Origin: Alphaproteobacteria bacterium
Lineage (GTDB): Bacteria > Pseudomonadota > Alphaproteobacteria > Micavibrionales > Micavibrionaceae
Direction of reading: 5' to 3'
Assembly: GCA_023384135.1 (NCBI GenBank)
Contig: JAHDXS010000001.1
Coordinates: forward strand, 558,001-622,000
Length of the DNA: 64,000 nt
This document shows positions 35,299 through 44,840 of the stretch, piece by piece (position 1 is the stretch's first letter; every line of letters begins with the position of its first letter). The notes beneath the pieces were generated by a model. That model saw nothing but the letters and a program-made list of their open reading frames with translations, did not search any database and had not been told where the DNA came from. The translations under genes and the position numbers were made by a program.

Positions 35299-36735
35299 AT
35301 GAGCGAAAAGAAAAAAATCTTCAAACCCCTGCCCATCAGCGGCTTCCCCGAATGGCTGCCCGAAGTCCGCGCCGTCGAGCTTCAATGGTTCGACCATATC
35401 CGCCGTGTTTTCGAGAGTTACGGCTTCTGCAACATCGAAACCCCGTCCGTCGAGCTGCTGGACGCGCTCAAGGCCAAGGGCGGCGACGGCGAGGCCGACG
35501 TGGACAAGGAGATCTACGTCCTTGAACGCTACCATAAGGAAGAGAGCGATAAGGAAGCGCGCCTCGCCCTCCACTTCGACCAGACCGTGCCCCTCGCCCG
35601 TTACACGGCGCAGCATTTCAACGAATTGACCTTTCCCTTCAAGCGCTATCAGATGCAGCGCGTCTGGCGCGGCGAAAGACCGCAGGCCGGACGTTTCAGA
35701 GAGTTTTACCAGTGCGACATCGACGTGATTAATGTCGATAATCTGCCCCTGCACTTCGACGCCGAAATGCCCGCGATCATTTGGGAGGTTTTCTCTCAAT
35801 TGCCGTGTTACGACCCCTTAAAAAATGTAAGCGCTCCTGTACCACTTACAGAGGTAAGAAAAATTCAGGTGCGTATAAGCAATCGAAAAATTTTGATTGG
35901 GTACCTTGATGGCGTTGGAATAAATAACAAAAAAATCCAGTCCATACTAATAAGAGCAATAGACAAACTTAATAAAGAGCCCTTTCCAGTGCTGACTGGA
36001 AAACTTGCTGATGAGATTCTCTCAGCAGGAATAGCACCCAATGAAAAAGATGAAATAATTGAGTATTTTTTTGAGTTCACAAAAGTCTGTCAAAAGCCAT
36101 TTTCTGACGGTGAGGAATTACAAGATAATTTGCGTTCAAGTCGTTACTTTAATACATCAAACGCTATGCTTAAGGAAGGAGTTGAAGATCTTTCCTTCGT
36201 TCTAAATCAACTCTCCCACCTACCCTCCAGCGCCGTCGTCGCCGACCTCTCCATCGTGCGCGGCCTCGATTACTACACGGGCACGGTTTACGAAACCGTC
36301 TTCCTCGACGACCCCGGCTACGGCTCCATCTGCTCAGGCGGGCGGTATGACGACCTCGCGGGCAATTACATCAACAAACACCTTCCGGGCGTGGGCATCT
36401 CCATCGGCTTCTCCCGCCTCTTTGACCGTCTGCGGCAGGAAAACAAACTCCCCGTCAGCCGCGTCTCCCCCGCCGATATCATGGTGGTGATGCCGAGCGA
36501 GGAACGCCGGAGCCTCACCATGCAAACCGCGCAGAAACTCCGCGCACAGGGGTACAAGGTGGAAACCTTCCATAACCCGACCAAACTCGCAAGACAGCTT
36601 GCCTACGCCGAGAAAAAAGGGATACCCTACGTCTGGTTCCCGCCCTTCGAAGACGGTAAGGACCACGAAATCAAAAACATGCAGACCGGAACGCAATCTA
36701 AGGCCGACCCGGACAAATGGCAGAAAGACGATTGA
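35299..36735 (+). CDS. hisS: Histidyl-tRNA synthetase with a foreign-looking internal block
   Basis: 478 residues from ATG 35299 (GAGGA 5 bases before). Class II synthetase: motif 2 in RYQMQRVWRGERPQAGRFRE, the HisA motif RGLDYYTG and SGGRYDDL are present, and the C-terminal anticodon-binding domain follows. Bases about 35815-36215, residues 173-306, differ sharply: I count 129 G or C in 360 bases (36%) over 35821-36180, with many AAA, ATA, AGA and TTA codons, against well over 50% in flanks. The block matches the insertion domain between motif 2 and the HisA motif and stays in frame, so the enzyme should be intact. Confidence 0.93.
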   Translation: MSEKKKIFKPLPISGFPEWLPEVRAVELQWFDHIRRVFESYGFCNIETPSVELLDALKAKGGDGEADVDKEIYVLERYHKEESDKEARLALHFDQTVPLARYTAQHFNELTFPFKRYQMQRVWRGERPQAGRFREFYQCDIDVINVDNLPLHFDAEMPAIIWEVFSQLPCYDPLKNVSAPVPLTEVRKIQVRISNRKILIGYLDGVGINNKKIQSILIRAIDKLNKEPFPVLTGKLADEILSAGIAPNEKDEIIEYFFEFTKVCQKPFSDGEELQDNLRSSRYFNTSNAMLKEGVEDLSFVLNQLSHLPSSAVVADLSIVRGLDYYTGTVYETVFLDDPGYGSICSGGRYDDLAGNYINKHLPGVGISIGFSRLFDRLRQENKLPVSRVSPADIMVVMPSEERRSLTMQTAQKLRAQGYKVETFHNPTKLARQLAYAEKKGIPYVWFPPFEDGKDHEIKNMQTGTQSKADPDKWQKDD

Positions 36736-36749
36736 AGGAAAGATTGAGC

Positions 36750-37511
36750 ATGACCGCACCCCGCCGCGCACTCCTTCTGGCTCTTGCCCTGATGACAATC
36801 GGCGCCCAGCCCACATTGGCCCAGCGCGAAAAACTCCGCGCCGCCCCCGGCAAAGAAACGCCGAAATTGCCTGCGGAAGTCATCAAGGAAGAAGCCAAAC
36901 TTGAAACGCAGGTCTACCAGCCCGAATATTGCGACTTCTTCGCCACCTTCCCCGGTGAGCCGATCAAAAGCCGCCGCTGCGAGGAAGAAGCGCCTGACCG
37001 CTGCTACGATCTCGTATCCTATACCAAAGTCTTCGGCCTTTCCTCCACCGTCCGCGCCGAGATCATCTGCAACCCCCTGCCCGAAGGGGCCTATGACGAC
37101 TACACCCCCGAAGTGATGAAACAGACCGTAGAGTCCATGGCGATGGGCGAGGTCATGCAGGGCTATGAACCCAACGTGATCCAGGAAGCCAACTTCAAAC
37201 AGGCCGGCATGATTGGCCGGGGCCGCGCCGGAATGGGCGACACCATCTTCGTCGCGCAGCTCTGGGTCGGCAAACGCTCCATTCTCGCGGTACAGGCCGA
37301 AATGATGGGCGAACCCTCCGAAGAGGCCGACGCCCACTTCGCGGAAATCCTACGCTCCATCGGCTATCAGGAAACCGAGGAGGAAAAGGCGCAAAGGCTT
37401 GAGGCCGAAAAGAAAGCCGCCGACGAAGCCGCAAAAAATCCGGTCAAACCAGCGGATGAGAATAAAGACGCTTCGGCTCCGCAGCCCGAAACCGAAAAAA
37501 AGCCGGAATAA
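36750..37511 (+). CDS. Exported protein of unknown function
   Basis: 253 residues from ATG 36750, just 14 bp after hisS and preceded by AAGGA. Signal peptide MTAPRRALLLALALM ending near PTLAQ. The mature part has a beta-rich centre with three or four Cys (YCDFFATFPG, SRRCEEEAPDRCYDL, EIICNPLP) that could form disulfides, and a C-terminal Lys/Glu/Ala tail from about residue 210. I do not recognise a family with certainty. Co-transcription with hisS is likely. It ends one base before the convergent sufE stop. Confidence 0.72.
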   Translation: MTAPRRALLLALALMTIGAQPTLAQREKLRAAPGKETPKLPAEVIKEEAKLETQVYQPEYCDFFATFPGEPIKSRRCEEEAPDRCYDLVSYTKVFGLSSTVRAEIICNPLPEGAYDDYTPEVMKQTVESMAMGEVMQGYEPNVIQEANFKQAGMIGRGRAGMGDTIFVAQLWVGKRSILAVQAEMMGEPSEEADAHFAEILRSIGYQETEEEKAQRLEAEKKAADEAAKNPVKPADENKDASAPQPETEKKPE

Positions 37512-37922
37512 TTATTCGGCCCGCGCAGAGTCGGCACGAATACGCTCCACCATCGCGTAAAACCCGTTCCGGCGGCTGGGGCTTAAGTGCTGGTCCAGCC
37601 CGATCGTCTTAAAGATATCCGCAATATCCATAGCCAGGATCTCCCCCGCGCTTTTGCCCTGATACGCCGAAAGCAACAGCGCGATCAGCCCCCGCACAAT
37701 ATGCGCGTCGCTGTCCGCCTCGAACTGGAACGTCCCGTCTGGCCGCCGCACCGCCACCATCCACACCCGGGACGTACACCCCGGCACGAGATGGGAATCC
37801 GTCCGCAGCGCCTCGTCCATATGCGGCAACCCACGCCCGAGATCGATCAGGTAGCGGTAACGCTCCTCCCAATCGTCAAAAAGCGAGAAATTCTCGACAA
37901 TATTTTCCAGAGTCTCGGTCAT
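37512..37922 (-). CDS. sufE: SufE-family cysteine desulfurase activator
   Basis: 136 residues from ATG 37922 (a GTG three codons earlier is possible). The sulfur-accepting Cys is in VPGCTSRVW, and DDWEERYRYLIDLGR at the start is the SufE signature. SufE takes persulfide sulfur from SufS and passes it to the SufBCD scaffold for Fe-S cluster assembly. No other suf gene is nearby. It is convergent with and directly abuts the exported-protein gene, and is divergent from clpX. Confidence 0.92.
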   Translation of the reverse strand: MTETLENIVENFSLFDDWEERYRYLIDLGRGLPHMDEALRTDSHLVPGCTSRVWMVAVRRPDGTFQFEADSDAHIVRGLIALLLSAYQGKSAGEILAMDIADIFKTIGLDQHLSPSRRNGFYAMVERIRADSARAE

Positions 37923-37984
37923 GCGCGGCACATATTTAATAATATGTAAATTCCATTAACGGAGTAGTGACATCTTGTATCGTA

Positions 37985-38013
37985 TTGTGGTTCCATGGCG
38001 CAACCTCTATAGT
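37985..38013 (+). promoter_or_regulatory. Possible sigma-70 promoter of clpX
   Basis: TTGTGG, a 17-base spacer and TATAGT (5 of 6). Initiation near 38020 would leave a leader of about 115 bases before the clpX ATG at 38137. Confidence 0.4.
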
Positions 38014-38136
38014 CCTGTGACTTCTCCGCAGGCGGGGGATGAAAATGGACAGTCTCGCACTTAAGGGCTTGCACAGGCCCGCCGCTCTTGGCAGATTGAG
38101 GTTAGAGTTGATTCACTTCAGACAGAAAGTCCAGCC

Positions 38137-39435
38137 ATGACGACCTCGGGAACAGGCGACTCCAAAAATACGCTGTATTGCTCCTTCTGCGGCAAAAGCC
38201 AGCATGAAGTGCGCAAGCTGATCGCGGGCCCGAACGTATTCATTTGTAATGAGTGCGTTGAGCTTTGCATGGACATCATCCGTGAGGAGGACAAAACCCA
38301 GCTTGTCCGCCCCGGCGAGGGGATTCCCTCCCCCGGCGAGATCAAGGCCGTCCTCGACGATTACGTCATCGGTCAGGAAGGCGCCAAACGCGTTCTGTCC
38401 GTCGCCGTTCACAACCACTATAAGCGCCTCGAACACGGCGCCAGCGGCTCCGGCGATGTCGAACTCGCCAAGTCCAACATTCTTCTGGTCGGCCCGACGG
38501 GTTGCGGCAAAACGCTGCTCGCCCAGACGCTGGCCCGCATCCTCGACGTCCCCTTCACCATGGCCGACGCCACCACCCTGACCGAAGCCGGTTATGTGGG
38601 CGAAGACGTGGAAAACATTGTGCTTAAACTCCTGCAAGCCTCCGACTACAACGTTGAGCGCGCGCAAAAGGGTATTGTGTATATCGACGAAATCGACAAG
38701 ATTTCCCGCAAATCCGACAACCCCTCCATAACCCGCGACGTCTCCGGCGAAGGGGTGCAGCAGGCTCTGCTTAAACTGATGGAAGGCACGGTGGCCAGCG
38801 TCCCCCCGCAAGGCGGCCGCAAGCATCCGCAGCAGGAATTCCTGCAGGTGGATACCTCCAATATCCTCTTCATCTGCGGCGGCGCATTCTCCGGCCTTGA
38901 AAAGGTCATCGCGGCGCGCGGGCGCGGCACCACCATCGGCTTCGGCGCGGACGTAAAAGCCGTGGACGAGCGCACGGCGGGCCAGCTCTTCAAGGATCTG
39001 GAGCCCGAAGACCTCCTGAAATACGGCCTGATCCCCGAATTCGTGGGCCGTCTGCCGATCATCGCAACCCTCGAAGACCTCGATGAAAAGGCGTTGATCC
39101 AGATTTTGACGGAACCCAAGAACGCCCTCGTCAAACAGTACAAAAAACTGTTCGAAATGGAAGGCGTGGAGCTCAACTTCAAGGACGACGCCCTCAAGGC
39201 GATTTCCAAGAAAGCCATCGAACGCAAGACCGGTGCGCGCGGCCTCCGCTCAATCATCGAAAACCTCCTGCTCGACTCCATGTTCGAAATTCCTGACCGC
39301 GAAGACGTGACCGAAGTGGTCGTAAGTGAGGACACGGTGAACGAAAGCAAGGCGCCCGTCTACGTGATCGCTGAAAAAGGTAAGGACAAGCCCAGCACCG
39401 GCAAAAAAAAAGAGGTCGCCTCGGCTAAGAAATAA
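38137..39435 (+). CDS. clpX: ATP-dependent Clp protease ATP-binding subunit ClpX
   Basis: 432 residues. N-terminal zinc-binding dimerisation domain (CSFCGKSQ and CNECVELC), Walker [14 protein letters not shown], Walker [12 protein letters not shown], pore and sensor regions, and the IGF loop in [11 protein letters not shown] that docks on ClpP. It unfolds substrates for ClpP, and in alphaproteobacteria controls cell-cycle regulators. The usual upstream clpP is not here; instead sufE is divergent with a 214-bp spacer, so clpX is transcribed alone. The C-terminus is Lys-rich. Confidence 0.97.
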   Translation: MTTSGTGDSKNTLYCSFCGKSQHEVRKLIAGPNVFICNECVELCMDIIREEDKTQLVRPGEGIPSPGEIKAVLDDYVIGQEGAKRVLSVAVHNHYKRLEHGASGSGDVELAKSNILLVGPTGCGKTLLAQTLARILDVPFTMADATTLTEAGYVGEDVENIVLKLLQASDYNVERAQKGIVYIDEIDKISRKSDNPSITRDVSGEGVQQALLKLMEGTVASVPPQGGRKHPQQEFLQVDTSNILFICGGAFSGLEKVIAARGRGTTIGFGADVKAVDERTAGQLFKDLEPEDLLKYGLIPEFVGRLPIIATLEDLDEKALIQILTEPKNALVKQYKKLFEMEGVELNFKDDALKAISKKAIERKTGARGLRSIIENLLLDSMFEIPDREDVTEVVVSEDTVNESKAPVYVIAEKGKDKPSTGKKKEVASAKK

Positions 39436-39461
39436 TGGGCTAACCACAGGATGAAGCGTTT

Positions 39462-41090
39462 GTGACACGCCGGTTCGATCTCAAACTCACCGACTGGGCT
39501 TTTTTCGCGCTTATCTTCGCCGCCCTGCTTCCATGGATAGCCGTTCAATGGAACCGCAGTGTCAACGGAAACGTCGCTTGGCTGACGATCTGTGCGCAAC
39601 GCTGGCTTTCCGGCACACCACTCAGCGAAGGATGCTACGACACCAACCCGCCGTTCAGCATCCTGCTCTACACGCCACCGGTGCTGCTAAACCGCCTAAC
39701 CGGTCTAGAGCTATATTACAGCATTTATCTCATCGCTCTGGTGCTGATCGTTGTATGCGCTTGCGCGATCCGGTCAGCCCTTAAACACGACCCGGCGCTG
39801 AACGCTTCCGAAAAAAAGCTGGTCCTGCTCAGTTACCTGCTGTCCACCTCGGTCCTGAGTTCCATCTCCTTCGCAGACAAGGACCACATCATCGCCATCA
39901 TCCTACCCGCTTTGGTGCTCCTGCAAAGGGCCATGACACACAAAGCCGACGTCGCAAAAATTATGAAGTACGCGGTTTTAGCTCTGGGTGGCATAGCGAT
40001 CCTCATCAAGCCGCCCTTCGCCATCATTCCGGCGCTGATGATTTTACACAGAGTAATCTTACAAAAGCGGCCCGCCGCACTCTATGACCCCGACGCACTG
40101 GTTCTCACAGCATTCGTATGCGGCTATGCGTTGATGCTCTTCGCACTCTTCCAGGACTTTCTCACGATTATCTTGCCGGACATCCTGCGCTACTACCTGC
40201 CCTATAATAATCCAGCGCAAACATGGGCAGAAGCGAAACCTCTGGCACTGGCCATCCTTTTGTCAGCAGGGATTGGATTGGCTACATCTCTAAAAACACC
40301 TGAAAAAGGTCCGATCGTTCTTTTGTTCAATCTCTGTGCATTTCTCTGTTTATTAGTGTACATGCTGCAAATGAAGGGGCTCAACTACCAGCTTTTGCCG
40401 GCTTACGCCTTCCTCGTTCCGGCGATCGCGCTCGGGCTCTCGGTCCTGACCAACAAGGATTTGAAACAGGAAAAACAAAGAGCTCTGGCGGGAATTGCCC
40501 TGTCGGTTGCGTGCATTGCAGCAGTTTATGTCCGTGCGCCGCTGCGCCCAAACTACCCCACACACGAAGATTACAAGAACGCCGAACTCACGCTTTACAT
40601 CCGCGATCATTGCGGCAATCCCTGCTCCTACCTCGTAACCCATGAAAACATGGAAATCATAAGCCAGACCGCCTTCTATCTTGGCGAAACCTATGCAACC
40701 CGCTTCATCGGATTTTGGTATATCGCCCTCCTTGAAGGAAACGCCTTCCCTGAACCAGCTGCAAAACGCTCCAGCGAGGAACCACCTGAACGGACAGAAA
40801 CCCGGAACCGTTTTGCGAGCTATGCGGCGCAGGATCTTGCCCGCTTCAAACCAGAGATTATTTTGATCTTGACGACGACGTCACAGGGCTCTGACAGGTC
40901 GGCCTTCGACTATTTCGATTATTTTTCGCAAAACACCGCCTTTTCCGAACAGGCCCTCAATTACGAAAAAGCGGAAGCGTTCAAAACCGACCGGGCCTAC
41001 TATTTCCGTGACACCCGTCACGATTACGAACACATTCTGACATGGGACGTGTTTAAACGAAAAGACGACAGGCAAACCCCAGATCCATGA
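39462..41090 (+). CDS. GT-C-like polytopic glycosyltransferase, paralogue 1
   Basis: 542 residues with about ten membrane helices, GTG start. Shared with the next two polytopic genes: NGNVAW and YDTNPP in the first loop, FADKDHI, the IKPPFAIIP block, ILPDILRYYL, QMKGLNYQLLP, and a soluble C-terminal end with DRAYYFRDT. An acidic first periplasmic loop and a polytopic fold fit a GT-C transferase that uses a polyprenyl-phosphate sugar, but no named family is certain. It overlaps the next gene by 4 bp. Confidence 0.7.
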   Translation: MTRRFDLKLTDWAFFALIFAALLPWIAVQWNRSVNGNVAWLTICAQRWLSGTPLSEGCYDTNPPFSILLYTPPVLLNRLTGLELYYSIYLIALVLIVVCACAIRSALKHDPALNASEKKLVLLSYLLSTSVLSSISFADKDHIIAIILPALVLLQRAMTHKADVAKIMKYAVLALGGIAILIKPPFAIIPALMILHRVILQKRPAALYDPDALVLTAFVCGYALMLFALFQDFLTIILPDILRYYLPYNNPAQTWAEAKPLALAILLSAGIGLATSLKTPEKGPIVLLFNLCAFLCLLVYMLQMKGLNYQLLPAYAFLVPAIALGLSVLTNKDLKQEKQRALAGIALSVACIAAVYVRAPLRPNYPTHEDYKNAELTLYIRDHCGNPCSYLVTHENMEIISQTAFYLGETYATRFIGFWYIALLEGNAFPEPAAKRSSEEPPERTETRNRFASYAAQDLARFKPEIILILTTTSQGSDRSAFDYFDYFSQNTAFSEQALNYEKAEAFKTDRAYYFRDTRHDYEHILTWDVFKRKDDRQTPDP

Positions 41091-42745
41091 CCGCACGCTT
41101 ACAGACATCTCTGGTCTGGCTGATCGCCCTGCTAATGCTGGCGCCTTGGGCCTATGTCCATACGCAGGCGATGGTCAACGGCAACGTCGCGTGGCTCTTG
41201 ATCGCCGCTGGTCGGATGATCGAGGGCCAACCGCTGGTTCAGGCGATTTATGAGACGAATCCGCCGCTCACGATACTCCTCTACGCCCCTCACATACTCG
41301 TAATGAAAACCTTCGGTCTTCCCCCGGAGATCGGTCCGCTCCTTGTGACCCTCGCAATGCTGCTGCTCAGCCTCATCGCGAGCGCGGCAACCCTGAACCG
41401 TTTCCATGGCCTTAACCACGCCGAGCGCACGACCTTCCTCCTCGCCCAGACGGCGGCCCTGACAAGCCTCAGCGCCATCTACTTCATGGACCGCGAACAC
41501 CTGATGCTCATGGCGCTCATCCCGTTCTTTCTGGCCCAGATCGCGCTTACGGAAAAAATCGCCCTGCCGCGGGCGCTCCTCTGGCCAATCATGATCTGCG
41601 GTACAATCGCCGTCCTGATAAAACCGCAATACGGCTTGATTCCCGCGGCTTTGCTTTTGCACCGTCTGATCGCGCACCGCACCTTACGCGTTCTAAAAGA
41701 CCCGGACTTTCTTGCTCTCGCTATCGGCACGATCATCTATCTCTCGATTATTATTCTCGCCTTTCGGGATTACACCGCAATCATCCTCCCCGATGTTCTC
41801 GACTATTATCTGGGCAGCTCTGACAAAGCGAACACGCTGCGCCTGTTCCAACCGCATTTCGTCGCGTATCTGGCCCTCCTATTTCTTGAACTCTTCATGG
41901 AGGATCTGGAAAAACCCAAAAAGCGCCTGCTGATCGCCCTGTATGCATGCGCCGTCCTGAGCCTCGTTCCCCTGCTGGTTCAGATGAAGGGTTTTTACAA
42001 CCACCTCCTTCCCGCTTTCGGAATTTTTATCATCGCCCTGTCTATGACGATAATGTTCCGCCTCCAGCGCTGGCTGGGCAAGCGCGCAACAATCGCCCTT
42101 TTACTGGCCCCCATAGCCATATTCGGAGCGGTCGGATTACTTATCAAGCCCGCTTGGAACTATCCCAAGGGATACGAGATCAGGAAAATGCCCGTTGCGC
42201 GTTTTCTCGATGAAAACTGTCCCAAGCCGTGCACCTTTTTTGCATTCCACGGCGACCTTGAAATCATGAACCCGACAGCCTTCTATAGCGGCTATACGCA
42301 CGGCAGCCGTTACCCAAGTTACTGGTTCCTGCCGCGCCTGCTCAAACAGATAGACGCGCATGAAAACAGTGGGCCCGTATCGCTGAGCATTGAAGAATTA
42401 ACGACAGCAAAAGAGAGATTTTCTCTATTCGCCTTAGAGGATCTGGATTATTTCAAACCACAAGTGCTTCTGATAGGCACAAATATCGACATCATGGGCA
42501 AAGGCGAATTCCTGAATTTCGTAGAATTTTTTTCATCCCATGAAAGATTCAAGGTGCTGTTCGAAAAAAATTACGAAAAAACCGGAACTTTCGAATTTGA
42601 CCGCGCCGAATACTTCCGGGGCACCAGCCTCAACCAAAGCCTGATTCTAACATATGACGTTTATAAGCTTAAAAATAGAACTCAAGGCGAAGGGGAGTCG
42701 GAATCCGACGCGGGCTTGAAAACGAACAACCAGGACCCTATGTAA
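41087..42745 (+). CDS. GT-C-like polytopic glycosyltransferase, paralogue 2
   Basis: 552 residues, polytopic, ATG overlapping the previous stop (ATGA). Diagnostic blocks: NGNVAWLLIAAGRM, YETNPPLTILLYAP, FMDREHL, IKPQYGLIP, ILPDVLDYYL, QMKGFYNHLLP and PTAFYSGYTHGSRYPSYW. It is closest of the three to paralogue 1 by eye, although well diverged. The 3' end overlaps the convergent GtrA-like gene by 64 bp. The likely role is glycosyl transfer on the periplasmic face; acceptor unknown. Confidence 0.7.
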   Translation: MTARLQTSLVWLIALLMLAPWAYVHTQAMVNGNVAWLLIAAGRMIEGQPLVQAIYETNPPLTILLYAPHILVMKTFGLPPEIGPLLVTLAMLLLSLIASAATLNRFHGLNHAERTTFLLAQTAALTSLSAIYFMDREHLMLMALIPFFLAQIALTEKIALPRALLWPIMICGTIAVLIKPQYGLIPAALLLHRLIAHRTLRVLKDPDFLALAIGTIIYLSIIILAFRDYTAIILPDVLDYYLGSSDKANTLRLFQPHFVAYLALLFLELFMEDLEKPKKRLLIALYACAVLSLVPLLVQMKGFYNHLLPAFGIFIIALSMTIMFRLQRWLGKRATIALLLAPIAIFGAVGLLIKPAWNYPKGYEIRKMPVARFLDENCPKPCTFFAFHGDLEIMNPTAFYSGYTHGSRYPSYWFLPRLLKQIDAHENSGPVSLSIEELTTAKERFSLFALEDLDYFKPQVLLIGTNIDIMGKGEFLNFVEFFSSHERFKVLFEKNYEKTGTFEFDRAEYFRGTSLNQSLILTYDVYKLKNRTQGEGESESDAGLKTNNQDPM

Positions 42746-43128
42746 TTCCAAACCATGGAAACGCCGCTGGCGAAAGCCTTGCCCCAAACGTGCGGAAGCC
42801 AAAGCCCCGGCAAAACAGCCGCAAAGGTCCCTACAGCCACATAAAGCGCGAATGTGCTAAGCCCCAAACCGCACAGACTGATCGCAAAAAACACCCCCGC
42901 CTGACGCCACCAATCTTTCCGGCGCAATCCTTTGAAAGTCCATAGTGAGTTCAGAATGAAACTGTTGGTGTTAGCGGCCAGAAAACCGAAAATGTGCGCA
43001 AAGACGTAATAGACCCCAAACCCGTATAGCAGGATCGCAAATACTGAAAAATCGATGATCGTGTTCAAAACCCCGACCAAGGCGAACTTGCTAAATCTTT
43101 TGTAGTGACTTTTTAGTATATCCAACAT
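42682..43128 (-). CDS. GtrA-family membrane protein (polyprenyl-phosphate sugar flippase type)
   Basis: 148 residues with four membrane helices. FALVGVLNTIIDFSVFAILLY near the start, FLAANTNSFILNSLWTF in the middle and SMVWNYIGSWLFVF at the end are the GtrA landmarks. GtrA-type proteins are thought to flip undecaprenyl-phosphate-linked sugars made by GtrB enzymes. Its start is divergent from paralogue 3 with 47 bp between, and it overlaps paralogue 2 tail to tail by 64 bp. A GtrB-like gene lies 1.7 kb away, which completes the pair. Confidence 0.88.
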   Translation of the reverse strand: MLDILKSHYKRFSKFALVGVLNTIIDFSVFAILLYGFGVYYVFAHIFGFLAANTNSFILNSLWTFKGLRRKDWWRQAGVFFAISLCGLGLSTFALYVAVGTFAAVLPGLWLPHVWGKAFASGVSMVWNYIGSWLFVFKPASDSDSPSP

Positions 43129-43175
43129 AGATTTTTCTTATATCCGCAGAGCCGGGTTAAAGACAGGAAAACAAA

Positions 43176-44840
43176 GTGAAAAGCTCAGAAAAATCAGATT
43201 TTCTCCTGCCCGTACCGGTTCTGGCGCTTCTGTCTATCATATATACCGCGATCTGGACAAAACTCTATCTTGATATTCCGATGAACACAGACTTTGGCTG
43301 GCTCCTGACCTGCCTTGACCGTTTCATGGCGGGCGGAACCTATGCGCAGGACTTTTACGAGACCAACCCACCGCTGAGCTTTCTGATCTACCTCCCGGCA
43401 TACCCGCTCTACAGAACCCTTATTAATGATCCGGCGTTAATAATTCTATTGAATTTTGCGCTTTATATTGGCCTGACGGCGCTTCTAGTCTGGCGCTTGA
43501 TGAAATTGTACGGCGTTGCAACGCCGCTCATGATCGGCGCCTTCAGCGCGTTTCTCTTTGCAAATACGTGGTTGGTTGGCTCATCCTTCGGCCAGAAAGA
43601 CCAGTTGGTGATGCTCTTTCTCATGCCGTACGCAATGCTGCAGGTTGGCTTTCTGGCAGGCCAGACAACACCCAAGCACCTCCTTTTGCCCGCAGCAATC
43701 TTGGGCGCTCTGGCGGTATGTATCAAACCGCACTATATCGTTGTACCCGGTCTTTTTATTGCCGCGCGCTTTTTCTTCGGTCGATCTCTGATTAAATTAT
43801 TGAAGTCTCCTGACATTATTACCTTTGCCATGACGGGGCTGGCCTACCTTCTTCTTCTTCGTCTCGCCTTCCCGGACTTTATCGAAGTCATCATGCCGCA
43901 GTTTGCCGAAATCTACCTCCAGGATGAACCCTACCCGGTCTGGATACGCCTGCCTCTCGCGTTCTATGCTGTCGGCGCGGGTTTTCTGGCGCTTTTTTTG
44001 GCTGAAACAGAGGGCACAAAAAGGCTTAAAATCACGCTCTATACCCTTATCGGTCTGGCGCTGATTTGTATCCTGCCCTACTACGCTCAAAACAAGGGGT
44101 TAATGTATCAGACCATACCCTTCTACGGTTTCGGTGTTATGGCCGCGATGGTCGCCCTGTTTGGCTTAATTTATCACAATTCACGGATCGTCGAAGTGGC
44201 TGTTCTCGTTCCTTTTGCGCTTATGCTGCTCATCAATCATACAACAATGCTGGGCCACCCTCCTGGCTTCATGAGCACAGCGGAATTTAAAAACTTTGCT
44301 TATCATCGCAAAATTCAGGAACTGGCATGGAACGGTGTATATAGTGATCTGGATATGAAGCCCTATAACCTTAGCCTGCCCCATTATGAACCGTCACTCA
44401 AACAAGGATCTCGCTTCGGTCAGATCTGGCCGATGTTCGGGCTGAACGCGCTCTTTACAAAAGCCAGAACCGAAGAAGATCGTAACGCGATCCGCGCAAA
44501 AATTGACGGCTTCGTAGATTTGATCGCCGAAGATATAAAGCGATATACCCCTTCGTTAATTGCCATACCCAGCTACCGCGTGGACGGGGCCGGTTCAGGC
44601 GAGCCGCAGAAAAACTATTATAATCTCCTAATGAAAAATGGAAATTTTGCCAAAATCATGGAAAAATACGAATTTGTAGAAACAATTAATTTCGATCAGG
44701 GGTTATACGACAAGGGCGCGTCTTCAAAATACAGACAGCGGATGATGACCACAGACATGTACGTGCTCAAAAAGCCCTCAGCAGGAGATAAGCCGGAAAT
44801 GCAGGAAACAAACCAAGAGGACACCGCAGATGGGCAGTAA
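43176..44840 (+). CDS. GT-C-like polytopic glycosyltransferase, paralogue 3
   Basis: 554 residues, polytopic, GTG start with AGGA 8 bases before. MNTDFGWLLTCLDRFMAGG and YETNPPLSFLIYLP match the other two copies; FGQKDQLVM, IKPHYIVVPG, IMPQFAEIYL and QNKGLMYQTIPFYGF continue the alignment. It is the most divergent copy: DFGW replaces the NVAW of the others. It overlaps the GtrB-like gene by 11 bp, so these two are translationally coupled and may form the donor-maker and user pair. Confidence 0.7.
   Translation: MKSSEKSDFLLPVPVLALLSIIYTAIWTKLYLDIPMNTDFGWLLTCLDRFMAGGTYAQDFYETNPPLSFLIYLPAYPLYRTLINDPALIILLNFALYIGLTALLVWRLMKLYGVATPLMIGAFSAFLFANTWLVGSSFGQKDQLVMLFLMPYAMLQVGFLAGQTTPKHLLLPAAILGALAVCIKPHYIVVPGLFIAARFFFGRSLIKLLKSPDIITFAMTGLAYLLLLRLAFPDFIEVIMPQFAEIYLQDEPYPVWIRLPLAFYAVGAGFLALFLAETEGTKRLKITLYTLIGLALICILPYYAQNKGLMYQTIPFYGFGVMAAMVALFGLIYHNSRIVEVAVLVPFALMLLINHTTMLGHPPGFMSTAEFKNFAYHRKIQELAWNGVYSDLDMKPYNLSLPHYEPSLKQGSRFGQIWPMFGLNALFTKARTEEDRNAIRAKIDGFVDLIAEDIKRYTPSLIAIPSYRVDGAGSGEPQKNYYNLLMKNGNFAKIMEKYEFVETINFDQGLYDKGASSKYRQRMMTTDMYVLKKPSAGDKPEMQETNQEDTADGQ

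Noticed and set aside
35815-36215. AT-rich block in hisS as an insertion element, intein or intron
   Set aside because: Frame is continuous, length of the synthetase is normal, no terminal repeats, transposase or splicing motifs; domain replacement fits better.
39462-44840. Recent tandem triplication of the GT-C-like genes
   Set aside because: The three proteins share spaced motifs but are otherwise strongly diverged and nucleotide repeats are not visible, so the duplication is old.
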